Part shown: piece after piece, positions 1-6,397 of the stretch
Position numbering within the stretch: the first letter of the stretch is position 1
How the letters are laid out: every line of letters begins with the position of its first letter
Made by a program: the position numbers and the translations under genes
Notes under the pieces: model-generated
What the model was told of the DNA's origin: nothing
The model's database searches: none
Seen by the model: the letters and a program-made list of their open reading frames with translations, nothing else
Source of the DNA: Phoronis ovalis
Lineage: Eukaryota; Phoronida; Phoronidae
NCBI GenBank assembly: GCA_028565635.1
Contig: JAOXYB010028145.1
Location: 4,874 to 15,315 of the forward strand
Reading direction: 5' to 3'
Length of the DNA: 10,442 bases

Positions 1-130
1 AATTTACACATTACTTTAGAGCCTAGGATTTCTTCATAAAAGTAGAAATATCATTAAATGGCACATTGTTCCCTTTTTTATAAATGCTTTAATGTATAAG
101 ACAAGTAGTTAAATGCAAAGAACTACATAC
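1..130 (-). other. Intron 11 of TBC1D9, 5' part
   Basis: Begins with a GTATGT donor after exon 11 and runs to the window edge. The expected continuation of GRAM 2 (a stretch like SLIIPLREV) is not present in it, so the next exon is outside. Confidence 0.7.
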
Positions 131-263
131 CCTGCTGGAAAAACATAGATAATTTGCGGAGATGTATATCTTTCCCCAGACATGGCTCTTGTTATATGGA
201 GTCCATAGCGTGCACTCTGCATCACCATCTAACTTTTCTGTTGCTGGCAGTCTGAATCTTGAC
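131..263 (-). CDS. TBC1D9: TBC1D9 coding exon 11 (start of GRAM 2)
   Basis: Acceptor TTTTGCAG, donor AGG|GTATGT. It encodes residues 288-332 with [20 protein letters not shown] and YISANYLCF, the first half of the second GRAM domain. LDG...CTLWTP favours TBC1D9/9B over TBC1D8B. The next exon is beyond the left edge. Confidence 0.93.
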
Positions 264-3200
264 CTGCAAAACAATACAATCATCATAACTTTACACAAAG
301 CTATGAATAGAAAGGTGGGTTTAGAAAATGGAAATAGTTGTCTTCTGACTATTTGTATTAAGAATAAACTTAATCAATAGCACAAAAACTTGAAATAATT
401 TTAACACTTAAAAGTAATCTTATTACTATAAATATCATGAACAGCTGCATAAAAATACACTGAAACTCTTAGATCACACAAGTACTAAAATAAGAATAAC
501 ATCAGAAATATGTTAAACTAGAGCAACATTCATTTTGAAATACAAACATAGCAAGAAACCTACAGCACTAAGCTTGAAATAATTTTTATTATTTATGAAA
601 AGCTTCTGGCACTAGGCTTTAAATTATTATTATTATTTATGAAGAAGCCTCCGACATTAGGCTTTAAATTATGATTATTATTTATTAACAAGCCTCCAGC
701 ACTATGTTTTAAATGAACAATAACTATAAAATTTGTGATTGCATATATTTAATTTCAATAGTTTGCATGATTGAAATTAATTTGTTACTAAATTATGTCT
801 GTTCAAACAAATAATAACTACTCCTGACCTTACCTGTATGTTTCACTTCTTGCTCTGGCATCCAGATCTCGTTTCAAATATGGTACTTTTTTGGATGTTC
901 TCCTGTAAAGACAAATGTGTCAACTAAGAACATGCTCATAAAATTGTATACAAAATGAGAAAGCTTCAAATCTATAAATATGAAAATGTAAATGGTGTTT
1001 ATAGGTAAATGAATGAAATGATTTTTAGTGAATGTCAAGCTAACTCTCAAATCTCATACTTTCTCGTGGCAATATCCCCTGGTGCATGAGACTTGAAATT
1101 CTATCTAGAAAAGGTCCAGACCTATTAGAATCATGACAAAGGCCTTTATTTTAAGCAAAAATCCTGCAATAAAAGAAATGTGAGTAGTGGGTTTCCAATC
1201 AATTCATGTACATATAAGAGTATAACAGTAATTTGATGTTAAAAACATTACGAGTGGTGGAGTCATCTACAAAAATGCCTTCCTCCTCCCCTGTACAACT
1301 AAAAGTGGAACAGCCCTGTAAACATTGATGCTGCTAGAATTCTACATATATTACTATAATAGTCCTATTCGAATACTTACCTATTACTTGGTAAACTTTT
1401 ATCTTGCTCGAATGCTTCATCTGATAGCAACCTAAAAATGATATTATATATATATGATATTATATAACTGAAGAATTTCAGAAATGGTGCACAATAGATT
1501 ATTTGCAAGTAGTTGATCGAGTTACTGGTTGCAAAATAATCCCAGCATGCAGCATTCTCTGAACAGCGTTTTATGAATGAACTGGGCCGCAGTTCTCTGT
1601 GCAATAATAGTCAGTACTGTCAGGGTGAAGAAATATCAACTGTAGATTCTAAACATAGTACAGAATACAAATCCCACATTATTTTTTTATGTGGTATTTA
1701 ATGTTAACTTACTGTTTCATTGCCATATTAGCCAGTTGCTCAATTAACCTAAATGTTTCATCAGAGTGTAACATCATTGAGAAAAAGTGCTAAAATCAGA
1801 AGTTCAGAAATAAGATTAAAAATTTATTTTAAAACCTTTTTTACCACTTGATCATAAAATATTGTTATTGATGAGCTGTTCTGGAGGTGAAAGAGATGTG
1901 TACATAAAACCATAAAAACAGTTTATCTCTGCTTCAATTTCAAAGAGAATTTGAGTTTTTCATCATATTTTTTAGTGGCAGTTTGAAGTTTGATGAAAAG
2001 CACATATTAAATTTAAAATAATAAAGTATTTCAAGAAATGTACTTCTACTGAAACCAACTGGTATGACTGCGGAAATTAGAATTATATCAACATTCGACT
2101 GACCTCTCCATTGCGAGTAGTGACTCTAATACTGTCTGGAAATAGTAGGTTGTTACCTCTCTCTAACTTCTACAAGATACAAAATAAGTAACATTATGAG
2201 ATTTTCCCATTAAAGCTATTATTACCGTTAAATTCAAGCACTAGTTTATCATATTCATTATTTTGCTATCAGGTATACTTGTACACATGACGTATGCTTT
2301 CTAGCACTAATACAGGCTAAACTAGCTGGACATATTTACCAAGCAATCTGTCCAGCGAATGATTAACTTCGCTTCTCTACCCATCATAAACGAATAGAAG
2401 CAGAGATGATTGACGCTTAGATACATCCAACCTTGACGAGGGACTCGACCTTTCCAATAACTACATGAATAGTCTGAAATATAAAATTTACAATTTAGTT
2501 TTAAAAAACATATATGTTATTAAACTATGGAAATAAAATCAATATTTACGGTGTCATAAGAGCTGGTGGAAATAAGAATCTGGCTGTCTTTCTTTCCAAT
2601 CAGTGCATATCAGTTTGTCACGATAAAAATCAACAGCTTACACTGCAAGCTAAACCAAGCTTCACATAATATTAAACATTTGAACATAAAACTGCTGGTA
2701 AAAGAATAATTGAAAAGCTACTCACAATTGACAAGTTTCTCTTCCTGCGGCATAAGGAATAGTTTATGAAACCTGGTGGAAGCTCCCTTGAAACTAGCTG
2801 TGTCTTCTTCCCCATCTTTAACACTTTCATCAACAACGTTAGCTTTCAAACTTTCAATCTTACACTTTACAAATTCTGTTGCCTCATCCTCAGTTTCAAA
2901 ATTTTCTACAATAAGATGAAACAAGTTATATTATGAAAGAGCCACTGTTAAAAATTAAAACTCCTTGAGTTGTAAACTTTTTAAAATTTGATGGTTCTTC
3001 ATAAACTATGTTTTGGAATGTATTACGTCACCATCAGTTTGTTGAAAAAAAAAGACAAAGACAAATTAACCATATATTCAAGGTTCATAAGACAAGTACA
3101 AAAAGGAAACTAATCTCTCAAAGGAGATATGAAACAATCACCATTTACGAATGAGCTCTGTTACCTAAAATTTCCATCATGTTCTGTTCCAACCATTCCC

Positions 3201-5594
3201 AGTCGTGTATAATTTCTTTCTTATGACTTGCACATGCTACAGCTACAACACAATACATAATAAATATACTCACATATTAAAAGTTGGGTTATACCTAACT
3301 AAGTTTAACAGTATTGTCATTATACTGAAAGATTTTCTAGAATTTTCCATACAAAAGTCAAGAGTGAAACAGCACTACTTATAACACACTTCCTAAAAAA
3401 ATTCACAGTTCTTCATATTATCCATGCATCATTCATTGCCCTATATGTTTTATTTCAATAGTACCAATAACAATGGATTTTTTGCATGCACTTAGTGTCC
3501 AGAGTCACTGGAGTCCACCAAATGCATGTAAATACATAATACACTGAATGATGTATAGTGCATATATACCGACTGATACTCATCCAAGTCAATCTAAAGA
3601 TGGTAACTTACTATAGCTAACTTCTGAGGTTGGTGTCTGGTGCAGTATTCTGTATGGAGGTGTCTGCAAAAGTATTTTAATTTAATCACTTAATTTGTCT
3701 CATCAACTATAAAATCTGACAGCTAAAATAGCTAAACAAATTCAATTTATTACAAATTGCTTCCCATGCAGTCAATGACAGGGATACATGCTGAAATAAA
3801 TTCTAAAAACTAATGACATGATTATATCTATACAGAATGTGCTTACATGCAAGTCTTTAGAAATAGTCATAAAATTTATTATGTCAAAGCTTCGTGCCAT
3901 TGTGAAGGAGTTTAGTAAAAAAAGTTATGTGTCTAAACTCAAGTAAGGTGAAGGGCTTGAGTAAGTATTTAAACTTCTAGTGGCAGCTGATGAAATGTTC
4001 ACAAAAAATAATGGGAAAACATTGTTATACAGACCCTGCTGTCAAGGACGGCATCCATTGTTCCAACTAGTAACCCTGTTAGACCACCACCTCCATGACC
4101 TTTACGCCTCTGCAGCACAAAGAAAGGGTTGGCCCTCTCAGTCACCCTGCAATGTGTTTATTATTGAAGTCAATTTTGATCAGCAGACATGTGCGTACAA
4201 AGTTTCTAATGACACACAAAGCATTGTCTATTTACTTTTGGATACTTTTCCCAACATCTTCATTATTTATTCAAAATTAAATTGACATTTTATTCAATAT
4301 AGCACCAAGGACCTACACTGGACATGGAGGTATATGTAATGAATAAATGTATAATGAAAATGTTAATATTGTCCAAGGCAGTTTATGCTCGGGAAGTACT
4401 CAAGTTATTTTTTGGTGGTGTGCAGCCAAGTTGAAAATTTTGGATTTGGATTATATATTTCTTACTGTATTTTTTTGGATTGCTACTGTAAAGAAATTCA
4501 AAAATTTGGATTGCTAAACATTGCTTACAGCAAATAAGTTTGATTAATTTTAGGCTTGTATCCATAAATAGATTTTGGAATTTAGTCAGTTTGCATAAAA
4601 ATGGATTGCTACTCAAATATTTTAAAATTTTGGATTGCTACCCTTATATTTCACAAAATTTGGATTACTACCCTCATATATCAAAAAATTCGGATTGGGT
4701 TTGTTACAAGCTAAAATTTTGGATTGGGTTGGGCGGCACATCCCCATAGTCAAAAAACTTGAGTACCCCACGGAGTCTATGCCTGCTACCAAGTAATGAT
4801 CACAACATAACCTGTTGCATTTATTTTCTAAATAAATTCAAGATGACTTCAGACAAACCCAATGATTTAGAAGTGAAACAATTTTGTCATGTTTTACATA
4901 ATACTGGAACCATGTACCTTGGCAGGCTGCCACAACAGGATCATGTTGCTGATAGGTGGATAAGCGTGGGCTTAATAATCTGTTTCATGAAATTATTTAT
5001 TATATAATTTAAGCCCAACAGGCTAATCATATCTGTTCAGTAAATAATAGATTACAGTACAAGGTACATGCACAACAGCCATCAGACTGTTATAAATGCT
5101 GAAACAAACAATAAATGGCAGTTAATATCAGAAAACATCACATCTTCTGTAAAACTGTGGATGGAAAATACACACCCGTAATCCGTATTTGTTATGGATA
5201 TAATTCACTATTAATATTACTAATACTATTAATTAAGATTCATTCATTCTGCACATATATACATCTGAGTTAATGGCGATGATCGCTTATAAACAATTTC
5301 ACTACGGTCAACAATAGCGTTCATTAAATCTACCGATCTTGCACCAGACACAAAAAGAGCTTTGCCTATACGGATCTTTAATTGCCTTGGTAAAATTTTG
5401 AATGTTGTTTGTTATTGTTTTGACAGTATTTCTGTCAACGAGCTTATTGAGAATATTGAGTTATTCCATTCAGTGTCGTATGTAAACAAACAATATATAA
5501 TTCCTGTTGGCTTCCGGACAAATAAATATCATAAAGCTTTCCAGACTTACCAGAGTGCATTGGCCAGCAAAATTTCTTCGGGTTTAACCCACAT
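131..5594 (-). CDS. TBC1D9: TBC1D9/TBC1D9B-type RabGAP, 5' part (coding exons 1-11, residues 1-332)
   Basis: This is the N-terminal third of a TBC1D9-family Rab GTPase-activating protein, which regulates vesicle traffic at membranes. Exons on the minus strand: 5594-5551, 4146-4035, 3663-3612, 3242-3165, 2905-2726, 2473-2340, 2169-2104, 1789-1713, 1431-1381, 902-834, 263-131. They total 996 nt and every junction keeps frame. Residues 1-52 carry the family signatures [13 protein letters not shown] and [20 protein letters not shown] lies near residue 85. GRAM domain 1 spans about 140-207 ([34 protein letters not shown]). KRDLDARA (about 275-282) and the start of GRAM 2 ([18 protein letters not shown]) follow. 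The last features favour TBC1D9/9B over TBC1D8/8B, judged from remembered family sequences. The TBC domain and C-terminus lie off the left edge, so GAP activity is inferred from the family. An in-frame TAA lies four codons before the ATG, which has A at -3. Confidence 0.95.
264..833 (-). other. Intron 10 of TBC1D9
   Basis: AT-rich intron between the GTAAGG donor of exon 10 and the TTTTGCAG acceptor of exon 11. Its only visible structure is the 45-bp tandem repeat at 556-720. Confidence 0.85.
556..720 (+). repeat. 45-bp tandem repeat, about 3.7 units
   Basis: Units begin near 556, 600, 645 and 690. Each starts AAGCYTC..GCACTA and runs GGCTTTAAATTATTATTATT into TTTATGAA. Two units are exactly 45 bp, the first is 44 bp, and the fourth breaks off after about 30 bp. 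The units differ by point changes, as in an old minisatellite. It lies inside intron 10 of TBC1D9. Confidence 0.85.
834..902 (-). CDS. TBC1D9: TBC1D9 coding exon 10
   Basis: Acceptor TTTACAG, donor GTAAGG. It encodes residues 265-287 ([20 protein letters not shown], then TY), matching the basic linker SPKK...[11 protein letters not shown] between the two GRAM domains. It enters and leaves in phase 2, with Arg codons split at both junctions. Confidence 0.92.
903..1380 (-). other. Intron 9 of TBC1D9
   Basis: A 478-bp intron with a GTAAGT donor and TTTACAG acceptor. I see no coding block or repeat that I can support. Confidence 0.8.
1381..1431 (-). CDS. TBC1D9: TBC1D9 coding exon 9
   Basis: A 51-nt exon with acceptor TTTTTAG and donor GTAAGT. 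It completes Q248, encodes L249-N264 ([16 protein letters not shown]) and leaves two bases of R265. It matches QLLD.EGFEQDRSLP. Confidence 0.91.
1713..1789 (-). CDS. TBC1D9: TBC1D9 coding exon 8
   Basis: Acceptor GATTTTAG, donor GTAAGT. It encodes H223-K247 and two bases of Q248: [20 protein letters not shown], then NMAMK. This matches HFFSVFL.I.ETF.LMEQLANIAM in vertebrate TBC1D9. Confidence 0.92.
1790..2103 (-). other. Intron 7 of TBC1D9
   Basis: A 314-bp AT-rich intron with a GTCAGT donor and GATTTTAG acceptor. Nothing else was recognised in it. Confidence 0.8.
2104..2169 (-). CDS. TBC1D9: TBC1D9 coding exon 7
   Basis: A 66-nt phase 0-0 exon (acceptor CTTGTAG, donor GTCAGT) encoding K201-E222, [20 protein letters not shown] then GE. 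It matches the QLEKN.TLL.PD.I.V.TR end of GRAM 1 in TBC1D9. Confidence 0.91.
2340..2473 (-). CDS. TBC1D9: TBC1D9 coding exon 6 (core of GRAM 1)
   Basis: Follows an ATTTCAG acceptor. It encodes Y156-L200 with [37 protein letters not shown]: the core of the first GRAM domain, a PH-like fold that usually binds phosphoinositides or membranes. The donor is G|GTAAAT in phase 0. Confidence 0.94.
2726..2905 (-). CDS. TBC1D9: TBC1D9 coding exon 5 (entry into GRAM 1)
   Basis: Starts after a TTATTGTAG acceptor and ends at a GTGAGT donor. It encodes E96-N155: an acidic linker (EFVKCKIES, then [10 protein letters not shown]), followed by the first GRAM strand region ([16 protein letters not shown]). At 180 nt it is the longest coding exon seen. 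The open frame seems to run a little past the donor, but splicing to exon 6 restores the expected [10 protein letters not shown]. Confidence 0.94.
3165..3242 (-). CDS. TBC1D9: TBC1D9 coding exon 4
   Basis: Bounded by a TTGTAG acceptor and a GTAACA donor. It encodes residues 70-95 ([20 protein letters not shown] then MMEIL), matching the family block IACG..K/REI...WEWLEQN. Phase is 1 at both ends. Confidence 0.92.
3243..3611 (-). other. Intron 3 of TBC1D9
   Basis: A 369-bp intron with a GTAAGT donor and TTGTAG acceptor. No repeat or coding block was recognised. Confidence 0.8.
3612..3663 (-). CDS. TBC1D9: TBC1D9 coding exon 3
   Basis: A 52-nt exon between a TTTTGCAG acceptor and a GTAAGT donor. 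It encodes T53-Y69 ([16 protein letters not shown]), matching the PYRIL.QTP block of TBC1D9/8 proteins. It starts in phase 0 and leaves one base of the next codon. Confidence 0.92.
3664..4034 (-). other. Intron 2 of TBC1D9
   Basis: A 371-bp intron starting with the weak donor GTCTGT and ending TTTTGCAG. No other feature was recognised. Confidence 0.8.
4035..4146 (-). CDS. TBC1D9: TBC1D9 coding exon 2
   Basis: Follows a TTGCAG acceptor and completes Trp15. It encodes V16-R52, including [17 protein letters not shown] and the glycine-rich [12 protein letters not shown], the most conserved N-terminal block of the family. The donor AGG|GTCTGT is weak, but the next exon resumes in phase 0 exactly where homologues continue (PYRILHQTP). 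It is more GC-rich than the flanking introns. Confidence 0.93.
4391..4770. mobile_element. Putative non-autonomous DNA transposon (MITE-like) in TBC1D9 intron 1
   Basis: The ends are imperfect inverted repeats of nearly 40 bp. The left end is 4391-4427 and the right end 4733-4770. They share an exact GTACTCAAGTT core (4396-4406 against 4756-4766), a T-rich run and a GGTGTGCAGCC/GATGTGCCGCC block. The interior is a degenerate 30-bp array. There is no transposase reading frame and no convincing target-site duplication, so the superfamily is unknown. A composite satellite-like repeat is the alternative. Confidence 0.6.
4440..4732 (+). repeat. Degenerate ~30-bp tandem array, AAAATTTTGGATTG units
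   Basis: GGATT or its variant GATT recurs at about 4448, 4477, 4508, 4541, 4570, 4603, 4632, 4662, 4692 and 4721, a spacing of 29-33 bp. The right-hand units are clearest: AAAATTTTGGATTGCTACCC, then AAAATTTGGATTACTACCCT, then AAAAATTCGGATTGGG. The array fills the space between the inverted ends of the element. Confidence 0.75.
5551..5594 (-). CDS. TBC1D9: TBC1D9 coding exon 1 (start codon)
   Basis: Reads [14 protein letters not shown] plus the first two bases of Trp15, then a strong GTAAGT donor. MW(V/L)KPEE(V/I)LLANAL is the expected start of the family. An in-frame TAA at 5606-5604 and an A at -3 support this ATG. The first coding exon is only 44 nt and ends in phase 2. Confidence 0.93.
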
Positions 5595-6138
5595 CTTGTG
5601 CGTTTACAAAATTTGCCAAGCTCATGAATTCACAAAGGTGAGTCCTGCAGACATTTTGGAAAACCTTTGAAATCACGTCTGGTCACATGACTTTAACAAA
5701 ATAAAATTAATAGATGGGATTTATAAATTAAATAATGTTCAATAACAGCATAAATCCACCGAGTCTATCTAATTATACAGTTGTAATTATTCAAGAATGA
5801 AATATTTAAATTTTATTCAATAAATACTAGCCAAATTGATGTCGTAAAACTCAAGTTAATTGACGGTAAAAACGACAGAACACGAGATTTCATGGAGTTC
5901 ATGTTTGCAAATTTTCAGTAGAAGACGACGTCAGGGTAAATAGACTCTAGATCTTGTTGTGCTTAGTACCGTACCCGCTTTAATAAGCCACATATCAGTT
6001 CGCTATGAAAACGTTATAAAAATATTGATTCGGGAAATCATGTTCATACATCATTTACTGACTTATAAGGTATTAGGAAAAAATGCAGGGAACCCAACTT
6101 GGATTTTATAATTTATTCAACTTTTTTTTTAATTTCAG
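5595..6138. promoter_or_regulatory. Divergent promoter region shared by TBC1D9 and GLRX2
   Basis: The TBC1D9 start codon (leftward, 5594) and the first GLRX2 exon with coding sequence (rightward, 6139) are about 545 bp apart with no other gene between, so both 5' UTRs and promoters must lie here or overlap upstream exons. Visible candidates are a CRE-like GACGTCAG at 5927-5934, a TATAAAAAT at 6015-6023, and two possible donors for a noncoding GLRX2 exon (GTAAAT at 5936, GTATTA at 6070). No transcription start can be fixed from sequence. Confidence 0.5.
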
Positions 6139-6169
6139 AACATAGTTTAACTTGAATACAAGGAATATC

Positions 6170-6397
6170 ATGGGAGGATTTTTTAGCAGCAGCAATGAAG
6201 CTGAAGAACAATTTGTCAAACAAAAGATTGCAGACAACTGTGTAGTTGTGTTTTCTAAATCATATTGCCCTTATTGTAATATGGCTAAACAAGTGTTAAA
6301 TGGTACTGGCAAGGCATACGATCTTATTGAACTGGACAGTAGAGATGATGGTGATGCAATTCAATCTGTTCTTGAAAAAATTACAGGATCTAAAACA
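6170..6397 (+). CDS. GLRX2: GLRX2 coding exon 1
   Basis: Encodes residues 1-76 including the CPYC site. The full exon starts at 6139 after a strong CTTTTTTTTTAATTTCAG acceptor, leaving 31 nt of 5' UTR in this exon, so at least one upstream noncoding exon is expected. It ends AAAACA|GTAAGT in phase 0, between Thr76 and Val77 of the TVP motif. Confidence 0.95.

Larger units (their letters stand above)
4147..5550 (-). other. Intron 1 of TBC1D9
   Basis: A 1404-bp intron, the largest in the visible part of the gene, between the GTAAGT donor of exon 1 and the TTGCAG acceptor of exon 2. It contains the inverted-repeat element at 4391-4770. The rest is AT-rich and unremarkable, apart from a small stem formed by GTGGGCTTAA near 4966 and TTAAGCCCAAC near 5009. 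Confidence 0.85.

Noticed and set aside
162-380. Plus-strand 72-codon open frame
   Set aside because: Antisense to TBC1D9 exon 11 and intron. No family signature.
3980-4285. Plus-strand 101-codon open frame and the overlapping one at 4095-4280
   Set aside because: Both are antisense shadows of TBC1D9 exon 2 plus intron sequence. The minus strand carries the conserved protein.
4383-4749. Open frames on both strands across the 30-bp array
   Set aside because: They arise from the repeat (a recurring LDYYPHIS-like pattern) and are low complexity, not a gene.
4759-5007. Plus-strand 82-codon open frame
   Set aside because: Begins within the right inverted end of the intron element, matches nothing I know, and lies in intron 1. 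A decayed transposon piece is possible but not supportable.
5293-5670. Plus-strand open frame of about 125 codons whose FHSVSY...[15 protein letters not shown] text resembles an FYRN domain
   Set aside because: Its opposite strand encodes exon 1 of TBC1D9 ([14 protein letters not shown] with donor and upstream stop). The frame starts right after a stop without a clear acceptor, its strong-looking donor at 5638 has no workable partner, and joining it to 6139 gives an immediate stop. The resemblance is probably chance.
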